Positions 42,232 to 50,261 of a stretch of 58,981 nucleotides of DNA are shown piece after piece. Source of the DNA: a virus; the IMG/VR virus record IMGVR_UViG_3300037189_019531, positions 1-58,981 of that record, one strand, 5' to 3'. The notes under the pieces were generated by a model. The model ran no database searches. It worked only from the letters and a program-made list of their open reading frames with translations, and was not told the DNA's origin. A program made the translations under genes and the position numbers. Numbering within the stretch: position 1 is the first letter of the stretch; each line of letters starts with the position of its first letter.

Positions 42232-43019
42232 TGATATCATTATCTAACATATTATTAACTGAGCTAATGAGCGATGAACAATATAACAAAAATATATTGA
42301 AAACAACGCGCAATAAGCCTATCTATGATGCTATTAAAAATAGGAAGAAAATTACATTTTATTACACGGGCCCAAGAAGACCTAAAAAAAATAATGTAAA
42401 AGCGGGTTATAGAGTTAAAGTTGAACCTGTTGCGATGGGTTTAAATAAAAAGGGTAACTTAGTGTTAAGAGCTTGGGTTGAGCCACCTTCAACATCTAAA
42501 AAGGGATTTAGTAAAACTAATTGGAGGACATTTATTCTATCAAGAACAAATAACGTTCAAATTACAGATGAAACATTTGATGTTAAAAGACCAGGTTATA
42601 ATGAAAGCGGTGATAAAAGCATGTCAGTTGTATATGCTAAAACTGATTGGAATCAAGAAGTTAAACCTAAGAAAGTTGCTAAACCAAAAGTGGAACCAAC
42701 TAAGCCGACAACTAAAGTTAGTAAAGAAAAACCTGCAATTGAGCCTGAAGTTAAACCAGAAGTTCCATCAGCAGAATTACCAACACCAACAACTAAAGCT
42801 AAACCAACAGCTGAAGTTCCGCCAACTGCTGAACCAATACAAGTTCCACCAACTGAAAAACCTACGGCTGAACCTGTTGGACCAATTGATAAAAATTTAC
42901 CTCAACCAAAACCTGAACAAAAGCCATCAGTTAATCCTGAAGAACCAGAAAAGGAAGAAGAAGATGGTAATCAATTAAATGAATCAATTTTAAAAATAAA
43001 ACGTTTAATGTTTTATTAA
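42231..43019 (+). CDS. WYL-like domain protein with Pro-rich linker and terminal helix
   Basis: A 262-residue protein of three parts. Residues ~28-115 resemble a WYL domain: AIKNRKKITFYYTGP, then RVKVEPVAMGLNKKGNLVLRAWVEP and WRTFILSRTNNVQI, which matches the pattern of beta strands with R-x-V-x-P, vLrA and the F-x-L-x-R core. WYL domains bind ligands or nucleic acids and usually control transcription or defence genes. Residues ~145-240 are a Pro/Lys/Glu/Thr linker. The end, NESILKIKRLMFY, resembles the terminal tags of neighbouring proteins, and the start, MISLSNILLTELM, is also helical with an L-x-E site. No helix-turn-helix is present, so it is unlike bacterial WYL regulators. Confidence 0.65.
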   Translation: MISLSNILLTELMSDEQYNKNILKTTRNKPIYDAIKNRKKITFYYTGPRRPKKNNVKAGYRVKVEPVAMGLNKKGNLVLRAWVEPPSTSKKGFSKTNWRTFILSRTNNVQITDETFDVKRPGYNESGDKSMSVVYAKTDWNQEVKPKKVAKPKVEPTKPTTKVSKEKPAIEPEVKPEVPSAELPTPTTKAKPTAEVPPTAEPIQVPPTEKPTAEPVGPIDKNLPQPKPEQKPSVNPEEPEKEEEDGNQLNESILKIKRLMFY

Positions 43020-43049
43020 AAAACATTATTATTATAGAAAACACATAAT

Positions 43050-43640
43050 ATGTCACAAGGTCAAGGAACAATATCAGAAAACGATTTAATGCGTAAATTA
43101 GTAAATGCTAAAAAAGTAATGAATAAAGTGGATGGTGGTAACTATCAAAGAGGTCAAGTAAATGAGTCAATGTTATTATCTGACCCAAGCGAAGCTATGG
43201 GAATGCAACAAGCGCCACAATCATCTTTGACTCGACCTGTAAGTGGTCCTGTAAATGTTGATAGAATACAAAATTCTAAATTACCTGAAGCAATTAAAAA
43301 AGCAATGATTGAGCATCCCATTGAACAAATGCCGTCAATCTCTTTAAACGAAACATTAGATATGGATTTTGTTAAAGGTGCTAAAAGATTAATGGAGCAA
43401 GAAGGTGTTCAAGTTAAAAAAGGACAACCATTACAAAGACAGCAAGCACCGGTTACATCTAATATAGATATGAATGCAATTGCAACCCTTATTGAAAATA
43501 CAGTTCGCAAAGTTATGGATGAGAAATTAAATCAAATCCTTACTGCACAACAAACACAAACAATTAGCGAAAACCTTGTATTAAAAGTTGGTGATTCAAT
43601 ATTCAAAGGTAAAATCACAGGGGTAAATAAATCTAAGTAA
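43050..43640 (+). CDS. Hypothetical virion-associated protein
   Basis: A 196-residue Gln-rich protein. The N-terminal region is helical and has ISENDLMRKLVNAKKVMN. The middle contains ISLNETLDMDFVKGAKRLMEQEG, again a short helix ending in a basic LM pair as in the neighbouring genes. It closes with a helix (IATLIENTVRKVMDEKLNQIL) and a small beta unit, VLKVGDSIFKGKITGVNKS. The gene ends the first part of the plus-strand array; a host-type promoter for the next gene follows. The SIFKGKITGV ending is of a type I associate with scaffold-related phage proteins, but I cannot name it with confidence. Confidence 0.65.
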   Translation: MSQGQGTISENDLMRKLVNAKKVMNKVDGGNYQRGQVNESMLLSDPSEAMGMQQAPQSSLTRPVSGPVNVDRIQNSKLPEAIKKAMIEHPIEQMPSISLNETLDMDFVKGAKRLMEQEGVQVKKGQPLQRQQAPVTSNIDMNAIATLIENTVRKVMDEKLNQILTAQQTQTISENLVLKVGDSIFKGKITGVNKSK

Positions 43641-43642
43641 CA

Positions 43643-43674
43643 TTTTGTTTTTTGATTTTAATTCGTTATATTTT
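43643..43674 (+). promoter_or_regulatory. Host-type promoter candidate before the first glycosyltransferase
   Basis: TTTTG at 43643-43647, 19-base spacer, TATATTTT at 43667-43674, a one-base variant of the Bacteroidota -7 box. The ATG of the downstream gene is at 43694. Confidence 0.45.
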
Positions 43675-43693
43675 ATCATATAATGAATTATTA

Positions 43694-44923
43694 ATGTCAA
43701 AAATTAGAATATTAGCAATACCATCTGACAAGCACGGCGTGGGTAAATTTAGAATGTCTGACCCATACACGTTTATAGGTGAAAATCATCAAGACGAAAT
43801 ACATGTTGATTTAGCAACTAAGGTTGATCCAAATGACGATGAATTTTTTAGAAATTACGATATCGTTGTTTTACATAGTTTTATCCATATAACCACACAT
43901 GAAGATAACATCAATAGAATAAAGTGGTTAAAAGAAAATGGTATTAAAGTTGTTATGGATATTGACGATTTATGGTTTGTTGACCATAGACATCCAATGT
44001 ATCAACATATTAAACATAACAAAGTCGGCGAGAAGAAAATTGAAATGTTAAAATTGGCTGATTATGTTACAACGACTACACCAATATTTGCAGATACGAT
44101 TAAACAAAAATTAAAAATAGAGAATATCTTAGTTTTTCCAAATGCGGTAAACGAAGATGAAGAACAATTTAAATCTCAACCAACAAAATCGGATAAAGTT
44201 AGATTTGGGTGGTTAGGTGGTTCATCACATTTATATGATATCGAATTATTAGAACAAGGAATTTCAACAACACATAACAGCTTCAAAGATAAAGTTCAAT
44301 TTGTTTTATGTGGATTTGATTTAAGAGGAACTGTTCATGAAATCGATAGAAACACTGGTCAACAAAAACAAAGACCAATTGAACCAATGGAAACTGTTTG
44401 GTATAAATATGAAAAAATTTTTACCGATAACTATAAAGTTTTAGACGAAGATTATAAAAATTATCTTACAGACTTCATACAAATTCCATACAACGATATT
44501 GATAAACCATATAGAAGAGTATGGACACAAGAAATTACAAAATACGCATTTAATTACAATTTATTTGATGTATCTTTAGCTCCTATTGTTGAAAGTGAGT
44601 TTAATGCAAATAAATCTCAATTAAAAATTATTGAGGCGGGCTTTCATAAAAAAGCTATTATTGCAAGTGAAACAAAACCATATACGTTAGATTTAATTTC
44701 AGCTGTTGACGAAGGTAAATTCAATGATAAAGGAAACGCATTATTTGTTAACCCAAAACGAAACCACAAAGATTGGGGAAAACATATGAAACGTTTAATT
44801 GAAAACCCTAATATGATTGAGGATTTAGGTATGAGATTATATGAGACGGTTAAAGACAAATACTCATTAAAAAAAGTTTGTCAAGATAGAGTAGAATTTT
44901 TTAAATCAATTATAAACAAGTAA
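43694..44923 (+). CDS. Glycosyltransferase, GT-B type
   Basis: A 409-residue GT-B glycosyltransferase. The start is the ATG (MSKIRILAIPSDKHGVG); a TTG 14 codons upstream is rejected because a promoter box lies between. Features are an N-terminal Rossmann half with IVVLHSF and the MDIDDLW segment, which I associate with phage and bacterial sugar transferases, a VFPNAVN turn and a C-terminal half with GWLGGSSHLYD, FVLCGFDLRG and the nucleotide-sugar region LAPIVESEFNANKSQLKIIEAG, resembling GT4 donor sites. The acceptor could be phage DNA, virion protein or host surface glycan. It is the first of three glycosyltransferases in this array. Catalytic identity is inferred from fold. Confidence 0.78.
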   Translation: MSKIRILAIPSDKHGVGKFRMSDPYTFIGENHQDEIHVDLATKVDPNDDEFFRNYDIVVLHSFIHITTHEDNINRIKWLKENGIKVVMDIDDLWFVDHRHPMYQHIKHNKVGEKKIEMLKLADYVTTTTPIFADTIKQKLKIENILVFPNAVNEDEEQFKSQPTKSDKVRFGWLGGSSHLYDIELLEQGISTTHNSFKDKVQFVLCGFDLRGTVHEIDRNTGQQKQRPIEPMETVWYKYEKIFTDNYKVLDEDYKNYLTDFIQIPYNDIDKPYRRVWTQEITKYAFNYNLFDVSLAPIVESEFNANKSQLKIIEAGFHKKAIIASETKPYTLDLISAVDEGKFNDKGNALFVNPKRNHKDWGKHMKRLIENPNMIEDLGMRLYETVKDKYSLKKVCQDRVEFFKSIINK

Positions 44924-44926
44924 ATT

Positions 44927-45163
44927 ATGTATTATCAAGTTACAATCGGTTATGAAACCGAACAAATGGACAAAGAAGGTAACCCACGTATCAAAAAAGT
45001 AAAATACGTGATTCAAGCCGAATCAGTAGAAGAAGCGACAATTGTGGCCGCAAAATATCGCGAAGGTGATATTAGAGGTAGCGAAAGTTTAAGTGTTGTT
45101 AAAATGGCTATCGAGTGTGTCATTGACCAAAAAAATACACCCGAATATTATAAGTCTAAGTAA
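44927..45163 (+). CDS. Small conserved hypothetical, DUF4494-like
   Basis: A 78-residue protein. MYYQVTIGYETEQMDKEGNPRIKKVKYVIQAESVEEATIVAAKY fits a small family, DUF4494, that is common in Bacteroidota and their phages: a short strand, a hairpin and an A-E-S-x-x-E-A helix, followed by a beta strand (SLSVVKMAIECVI). The function of that family is unknown to me. It starts three bases after the glycosyltransferase stop and is thus in the same operon. Confidence 0.65.
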   Translation: MYYQVTIGYETEQMDKEGNPRIKKVKYVIQAESVEEATIVAAKYREGDIRGSESLSVVKMAIECVIDQKNTPEYYKSK

Positions 45164-45166
45164 TTA

Positions 45167-45180
45167 TTGGTATATACCAA
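45167..45180. promoter_or_regulatory. Perfect 14-base palindrome before a small gene
   Basis: TTGGTATATACCAA lies in the 20-base gap between two genes, ending three bases before the ATG at 45184. It could be an operator or an RNA hairpin that hides the start. It shares a central TATA-type palindrome with CCAGTATACTGG at 22703-22714. Confidence 0.4.
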
Positions 45181-45183
45181 CTG

Positions 45184-45405
45184 ATGGAATTTTATAGTCG
45201 AGACATTCAAATAATGCGCCAATCTCAAAGCAAGTTAGCTCTTGATTATGTTACGTCAGTTGGTATTATTATTTCAGTAGAAGAATTACAAAGAATTACG
45301 GATTTATTTGTCGAATGCGTTTTAAGACCGCAAGATGACGACCTTAAAAAAAGAATTAAGTCGTTGGATAAATGGATAGAAGAAAAAAAGAAAACAAATG
45401 GATAG
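45184..45405 (+). CDS. Small hypothetical protein
   Basis: A 73-residue helical protein, with DIQIMRQSQSKLALDYVTS, an IIISVEELQRITDLFVECVL helix and a basic tail KKRIKSLDKWIEEKKKTNG. It overlaps the dUTPase gene by eight bases, so the two are probably co-translated. No family recognised. Its 5' end is immediately preceded by a perfect palindrome. Confidence 0.6.
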   Translation: MEFYSRDIQIMRQSQSKLALDYVTSVGIIISVEELQRITDLFVECVLRPQDDDLKKRIKSLDKWIEEKKKTNG

Positions 45406-46039
45406 TAAAGATATTTTAGCTTACGTTGAAAAGTTAAAACAAATTGAACAGGATATTAATAATGATGTCGAAGTTGACCAAAATTTCTTAAAAGAGATTG
45501 ATGACATCATGGCTTTGGTTAACGAGAAAATGGGTAATGCGCAGCCACAAAATATAGCTACATCACAACCACAACAAACATCATATAATGACCTTAACGT
45601 TTTTAATGATGGATTTCTTATTAAAGTAAAAAAAATAAGTCCTAATGCGGTAATCCCATCTTATTCTAAAGTTGGTGATGCAGGAATGGATTTAACTATT
45701 ACAAGCATTATTGAAAACACATCATTTAGTGTAACCTATGGTTTTGGTATTTCAATGGAAATACCTAAAAATTTCGTAGGTTTTGTGTTCCCTCGCTCAT
45801 CAGTTAGAAACCAAGAATTGATTTTATCAAATTGCGTTGGGGTTATTGATAGCGGGTATAGAGGAGAAATACAAGCAACATTTAAAAAAACCAATGGGTT
45901 GGATAGTATTAAATACAATGTCGGTGACAGAGGCGCACAAATCATAATCATGCCTTATCCAAAAATATATATGACCGAAGTTCCCGAATTATCCGATACC
46001 GAAAGAGGGTCAGGTGGATTTGGTTCAACAGGGAAATAG
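45398..46039 (+). CDS. dut: dUTPase with N-terminal extension
   Basis: A 213-residue trimeric-type dUTPase that hydrolyses dUTP to dUMP, keeping uracil out of phage DNA and supplying dTMP precursor. All five motifs are present: DAGMDL (~94-99), PRSSVRN (~132-138), GVIDSGYRGEI (~148-158), GDRGAQIII and the C-terminal RGSGGFGSTG. The first ~68 residues are an extra domain not found in simple dUTPases: a charged helix (VEKLKQIEQDINNDVEVDQ) and a Gln/Pro linker. It overlaps the previous gene by eight bases. The extension may mediate a protein contact. Confidence 0.9.
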   Translation: MDSKDILAYVEKLKQIEQDINNDVEVDQNFLKEIDDIMALVNEKMGNAQPQNIATSQPQQTSYNDLNVFNDGFLIKVKKISPNAVIPSYSKVGDAGMDLTITSIIENTSFSVTYGFGISMEIPKNFVGFVFPRSSVRNQELILSNCVGVIDSGYRGEIQATFKKTNGLDSIKYNVGDRGAQIIIMPYPKIYMTEVPELSDTERGSGGFGSTGK

Positions 46040-46041
46040 CA

Positions 46042-46051
46042 CATATTTATA
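46042..46051 (+). promoter_or_regulatory. A/T motif upstream of phoH
   Basis: CATATTTATA, 32 bases before the proposed phoH start, followed by AAGGAATAAAG. It is a weaker member of the ATATTTATA family. Confidence 0.3.
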
Positions 46052-46083
46052 AGGAATAAAGTTCAATTTTAAAACTTAAAATT

Positions 46084-46815
46084 TTGGCCTTAAGAACAAA
46101 AACAAAGAAAGTAGAACCAACCATCACCATCACCGAAGAAAAGAAAATATCACATAAAGATAGGATTAGACAAATAATTAAACGTCCTAAAGAAAAATTC
46201 CTAACCAAAAACCAAGAAACCTATTGGAACATTCTTGGTGAAAATCAAATTACCTTATGTTTTGGACCTGCGGGTGTAGGTAAGTCTTATATAGCAATGA
46301 AACGTGCTGTAGACTTATTATACGACGATTCTAACAAGTATGAGAAGATTATTATTGTTAGACCCGCTGTAGAAGCTGAAGAAAAACTTGGCTCATTACC
46401 TGGTGGTTTGGAAGAAAAGTTAGACCCATACATTTATCCATCATATTATCTTTTAAATAAGATTATAGGTAAAGAAGCTCGCGAAACTTTAAAAGATCAA
46501 GGTTATATTGAAGTTGCGGCACTTGCTTATATGAGAGGTTGGAATGTTGACAATACTATCTTAGTTTTTGAAGAAGCTCAAAATGCTTCCCCTGCTCAGA
46601 TTAAATTATTGTTAACTCGTATCGGATTTAATTCTAAATTTTTCTTATCAGGTGACCTTGAACAATCGGACAAATTTAAAGACAAAACAAAGTCAGGTTT
46701 ATTCGACGCTAAGAAAAGATTAGAAGGTGTAAAAGGTATTGGTGTGTTTGAATTTGGTAACCAAGATATTGTTAGAAATCCAATCATCGGAGAGATTTTA
46801 CAAAGATACGATTAG
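46084..46815 (+). CDS. phoH: PhoH-family ATPase
   Basis: A 243-residue P-loop ATPase of the PhoH family, common in phages, related to the N-terminal half of superfamily 1 helicases. Walker A is GPAGVGKSYIA from residue 61; further family elements are VRPAVEAEEKLGSLPG, LEEKLDPYIYP, AYMRGWNVDNTILVFEEAQNA (Walker B region) and LSGDLEQSD. The gene seems to start with TTG (MALRTKTKK): no in-frame ATG exists between the stop at 46057-46059 and the middle of the fold. An ATT directly before it is also possible. The role in phage infection is not settled. Confidence 0.88.
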   Translation: MALRTKTKKVEPTITITEEKKISHKDRIRQIIKRPKEKFLTKNQETYWNILGENQITLCFGPAGVGKSYIAMKRAVDLLYDDSNKYEKIIIVRPAVEAEEKLGSLPGGLEEKLDPYIYPSYYLLNKIIGKEARETLKDQGYIEVAALAYMRGWNVDNTILVFEEAQNASPAQIKLLLTRIGFNSKFFLSGDLEQSDKFKDKTKSGLFDAKKRLEGVKGIGVFEFGNQDIVRNPIIGEILQRYD

Positions 46816-46852
46816 CATTTACTTCTGACATAAATCGTGTTATATTACATCT

Positions 46853-47500
46853 ATGGAAATATTTGTAAGTATAGACGGAGTCTTAAGAAATTTAATTCAA
46901 AAATTTGATTATCATTACAAGGACGCATATATTGATGCAGAAATTCTTGATAACAATTTTGAATATGGTATAACAGAACCAATACATAATAATAATTTAT
47001 TAAACTCATACAAATTCCAATCAACGGAAGAGTTTGAGTTTTTTTTATTTATTGAATATCCAATAGAGATATTTGGTCACGCGGGTTTAAGTTACAATAC
47101 AGCAATATCCGATTTACATAAAATAATATTTCAAAACCCCGAACACAACTTTACATTAGTTGGTTTAGATGAATTAGGTAAAGCAAAGCCTGCAACATTA
47201 TTCTTTTTATCAAAAAATGGATTTTTAGGAAGTAATATTAAATTTATCAACTCATTCGATATTGAATCCAATTGGAACAATTGTGATGTTTGGATTACGG
47301 ACAATGAAAAAATTATTAACGCATGTCCTGAAAATAAAACCGTGTATAAATTTAATAACATTTATAATCAATACTTTACAAATACTAAAGAAATATCTAA
47401 ATTAACTGAAATACAAGAACCATGGTTGAAATCTTTGGAAAATACTACTACATTGACCTTGACGGAATCACAGACAGATGTAGAACAGGAAAAACAATAA
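46853..47500 (+). CDS. HAD-like protein with a degenerate motif I
   Basis: A 215-residue protein with the layout of a HAD-superfamily hydrolase. The N-terminus IFVSIDGVLRNLI corresponds to motif I (DxDGV), but the nucleophile Asp position is Ser. A middle segment NFTLVGLDELGKAKPATLFFLSKNG could be motif II/III, and CDVWITDNEKII resembles the Asp-containing motif IV. If the alignment is right the enzyme has lost its nucleophile and would be a pseudo-phosphatase, or a structural or regulatory relative. It overlaps the next gene by 79 bases. The leader has TATATTAC shortly before the ATG. Confidence 0.55.
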   Translation: MEIFVSIDGVLRNLIQKFDYHYKDAYIDAEILDNNFEYGITEPIHNNNLLNSYKFQSTEEFEFFLFIEYPIEIFGHAGLSYNTAISDLHKIIFQNPEHNFTLVGLDELGKAKPATLFFLSKNGFLGSNIKFINSFDIESNWNNCDVWITDNEKIINACPENKTVYKFNNIYNQYFTNTKEISKLTEIQEPWLKSLENTTTLTLTESQTDVEQEKQ

Positions 47501-47703
47501 AGGACGAAGATGATCAAGACACTTTAGAAGTGAACATTTTTAAATATGAAGTTATTAAAATGTGTTTAGAAACTGTCTTATCTGAAATACAAGATGTCGA
47601 TAATGAAATGGGAGCATTCGCCGCTAAACAAACCTCAATCGCATTTAACTTGGCGTTCAATACACTTATAAAAAATGAAATATTAATTGAAGAATATGAA
47701 TAA
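47422..47703 (+). CDS. Hypothetical protein with large upstream overlap
   Basis: A 93-residue protein, MVEIFGKYYYIDLDGITDRC, followed by a helical KYEVIKMCLETVLSEIQ and an end with FNLAFNTLIKNEIL. The pattern of an N-terminal acidic/Cys segment and a helical body looks like a real small phage protein rather than a random frame. It shares 79 bases with the 3' end of the HAD-like gene in another frame, and its stop overlaps the next gene's start. Function unknown. Confidence 0.65.
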   Translation: MVEIFGKYYYIDLDGITDRCRTGKTIKDEDDQDTLEVNIFKYEVIKMCLETVLSEIQDVDNEMGAFAAKQTSIAFNLAFNTLIKNEILIEEYE

Positions 47704-48772
47704 AATAGAAGAAAACATTGAAAAATTAAAAGCGTCATTAGAAAGATTAAATACAAATGAAAGTATTGTCTATTTCTTAACATATGATAGCAAAAATAAC
47801 CCAAGAGCATCCATCAAGCACATTTATGATTTAGCCTTAACATTAAAAAAGAATGGCTTTATTGCTAAAATACTTGTAGAAAATAACAGCTACACAGGTG
47901 TTAGCGGATGGTTAGGTAACACTTATGATGACCTTGAAGTTGTTTCAATAAAAGACGATAAAGTTGAATTAAAAATTGATGATGTTTTAGTTGTTCCTGA
48001 ACACTATTCAAACGCGTTACAACAATTAGCGAACATTAGATGTTCAAAAATTATGTTAGTTCAACAAAAAGATTACATTTTTGAAACGTTACCAATTGGA
48101 AGTAGATGGAGTGATTATGGATTTGATAGAGTTATTACAACAACTGAAGCAGCTAAAAAATATATATTAGATATTTTCCCTGAGTCTTTAGTGTTTATTA
48201 TCCCACCTATTATTGGTGACCATTTCAAGCCTACTGACAAACAAACAAAACCATTGATTGCAATTAATTGTAGAGATAGAAATGTTAATAAAAGAATCAT
48301 TTCAGAATTCTATTTGAAATACCCACAATTACGTTGGATTACTTTTAGAGACATGGTTCAAACAAGTTATGAAGATTTTGCAACAAATTTAAATGAATGT
48401 ATGGTTTCGGTTTGGGTTGATGATGAATCAACATTTGGAACATATCCTTTAGAATCAATGAAATGTAATGTTCCTGTCATTGGTAAAGTTCCTAATACCG
48501 AACCTGATTGGATGGGTGAAAATGGTATGTGGACTTATGACGTAACAAAAATTACTGAAACATTAGGAACTTATGTTTTAGCGTGGTTAGAAGGTATTGA
48601 ATTAACTGACGACGTTAAACAAAAAATGAAAGACACGTTATTACCTTATGAAACAAAAATAACGGAAGAAAATATTATTTCCTTATTCACATCGATAAAA
48701 AATAAACGAATTGAAGCTATCAATAAAGCGATAGAAAATTTAAAAGAAGAAAAAGAAGAAGAAACTGTATGA
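47696..48772 (+). CDS. Glycosyltransferase, GT-B type
   Basis: A 358-residue glycosyltransferase-like protein. I chose the ATG at 47696 (MNKIEENIEKL), which overlaps the previous stop by eight bases, rather than a TTG three codons earlier. The N-terminal half has a Rossmann pattern with IVYFLTYDSKNNPRASIKHIYDL, VLVVPEHY and VITTTEAAKKYIL. The C-terminal half has TFGTYPLESMKCNVPVIGKV, a donor-site segment similar to GT4 enzymes, in which a Glu contacts the sugar. The end is a long charged helix. It lies next to a GT-A enzyme, so the two may build one glycan. Target unknown. Confidence 0.72.
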   Translation: MNKIEENIEKLKASLERLNTNESIVYFLTYDSKNNPRASIKHIYDLALTLKKNGFIAKILVENNSYTGVSGWLGNTYDDLEVVSIKDDKVELKIDDVLVVPEHYSNALQQLANIRCSKIMLVQQKDYIFETLPIGSRWSDYGFDRVITTTEAAKKYILDIFPESLVFIIPPIIGDHFKPTDKQTKPLIAINCRDRNVNKRIISEFYLKYPQLRWITFRDMVQTSYEDFATNLNECMVSVWVDDESTFGTYPLESMKCNVPVIGKVPNTEPDWMGENGMWTYDVTKITETLGTYVLAWLEGIELTDDVKQKMKDTLLPYETKITEENIISLFTSIKNKRIEAINKAIENLKEEKEEETV

Positions 48773-49560
48773 AACAACAATTAATCACAATTATTTTACC
48801 TATTCATAAAATTGATGAAACTTATAAAGAGTTATTGTTAAAAGCAGTTGGCTCTATTGAAAGCTTTCATAACGATGTAAATCTTTTAATCGTTTGTCCA
48901 TCTAATGTAAAAGATGAGGTAAGTAAAATGACATTGAGTCAAACATTAAACATTGATTTTAAAGTTCACAACGAACCAACGGATTTTTGTAATCAATTAA
49001 ATATTGGTATTGAATCATGTGAAACTGAATGGTTTTCAATTTTAGAAATTGATGACACATATAATTCACAATGGTTAAAATTATTTAACGATTATTCAAA
49101 AGAAAATCCTGATGTTGATGTGTTCTTACCAATTGTAAAAGACGTTAATACAGACGGTAAATTTATCGGTTATATTAATGAATCTGTATGGGCTTACGGA
49201 TTTACAGATGTTCAAGGATTTTTAGATAATGAAGCTTTATTAGATTTCCAAAACTACCAAACAAGTGGCGGAATTTATAGAACAAGCGTTATTAAAGAGC
49301 AAGGTAAATTTAAAGAAAATATCAAATTGACATTTAGTTATGAATTCTTATTAAGATTAACTAATAACAATGTTAAAATAATGTCAATCCCTAAGATTGG
49401 TTATACACACCTTAATATGAGAGAGGATTCGTTATTTTGGTTATACAAAAACGATGATACACTTAAATTGAATGAAAAAGAAGTTAAGTTTTGGTTAGAC
49501 GCAGCTAAAAAAGAATTCTTCTTCAAAAATAAACGCGATGTAAATTATACCGAAGCTTAA
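48769..49560 (+). CDS. Glycosyltransferase family 2-like, GT-A type
   Basis: A 263-residue GT-A enzyme. ITIILPIHKIDETYKELLLKAVGSIE is the nucleotide-binding start of family 2 transferases; FSILEIDDTYN carries the D-x-D-like metal site; QTSGGIYRTSVIKEQGKF is the usual acceptor-side region. Its ATG overlaps the stop of the preceding GT-B gene by four bases and its stop overlaps the start of the sigma factor gene, so it is translationally coupled to both. With the neighbouring GT-B enzymes it could glycosylate DNA, capsid or host glycans. No transmembrane anchor is visible, which suggests a cytosolic acceptor. Confidence 0.75.
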   Translation: MKQQLITIILPIHKIDETYKELLLKAVGSIESFHNDVNLLIVCPSNVKDEVSKMTLSQTLNIDFKVHNEPTDFCNQLNIGIESCETEWFSILEIDDTYNSQWLKLFNDYSKENPDVDVFLPIVKDVNTDGKFIGYINESVWAYGFTDVQGFLDNEALLDFQNYQTSGGIYRTSVIKEQGKFKENIKLTFSYEFLLRLTNNNVKIMSIPKIGYTHLNMREDSLFWLYKNDDTLKLNEKEVKFWLDAAKKEFFFKNKRDVNYTEA

Positions 49561-50261
49561 TGCCGAGAAAACGAACCCAAAAAATTTATTTTGGGGAGGA
49601 TCAAGAGAAGGCGGTAGTCAATTACTTAGAAAGTAGTGATGAGGCAGAAAGAAATAAGATATTCAATGAATATTTACGTGAACCCCTAATTATAATGGTT
49701 GAATCAATTATTCGACGTTATAAATTATATAGGAAAGATTTAGAATTTGACGAAATACATAATGATACGATGTCTTTTCTAATCACCAAAATTAACAAAT
49801 TTGACCACACTAAGAATACCAAAGCGTATTCATATTTTGGAACTATTTGTAAAAACTACTTAATGGGTGCCATTCAAAAGGACACCAAAGAACAAAATAG
49901 ACAAATATCTTACGATGACATTTCATCCGATATTGAAGAAGGTAGGCCCGACTTAACATATGTGATTGATGAACATATTATTGATTATAGAGATGTAATT
50001 ATTAAGTTAACCATATCCTTAGAAGAATTCATCGAAAAGGAAGATATGTCAGATAATGAACAAAAATTGGGTTACGCCCTATTGGAGATTTTTAGCAATT
50101 TTGACAAAATTTTCCAAGTAGGTGATGGCAATAAATTCAACAAAAATCTAATTCTATTATCCCTCAGGGAAATGACATCGCTCTCAACAAAAGAAATCCG
50201 TATTTCACTGAAAAGATACAAAAAAATGTATGACGGGATTTTAGGTGGGTTTTTAGAATAA
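49560..50261 (+). CDS. 55: Late sigma factor, gp55-like
   Basis: A 233-residue protein related to the T4 gp55 late sigma factor, which directs host RNA polymerase to late promoters. The region YLREPLIIMVESIIRRYKLYRKDLEFDE, then FLITKINKFDHTKNTKAYSYFGTICKNYLMGAIQ, matches sigma region 2 including the NTKAYSYF segment. A sigma-4-like helical C-terminus may be present (LREMTSLSTKEIRISLKRYKKM), which is not in T4 gp55 (185). The start overlaps the GT-A stop. The likely targets are the ATATTTATA motifs described here. Clear but divergent. Confidence 0.78.
   Translation: MPRKRTQKIYFGEDQEKAVVNYLESSDEAERNKIFNEYLREPLIIMVESIIRRYKLYRKDLEFDEIHNDTMSFLITKINKFDHTKNTKAYSYFGTICKNYLMGAIQKDTKEQNRQISYDDISSDIEEGRPDLTYVIDEHIIDYRDVIIKLTISLEEFIEKEDMSDNEQKLGYALLEIFSNFDKIFQVGDGNKFNKNLILLSLREMTSLSTKEIRISLKRYKKMYDGILGGFLE

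Noticed and set aside
42478-42978. A 166-codon Lys/Leu/Gln-rich plus-strand frame within the WYL-like gene
   Set aside because: It lies wholly in another frame of the Pro-rich linker and has no plausible domain.
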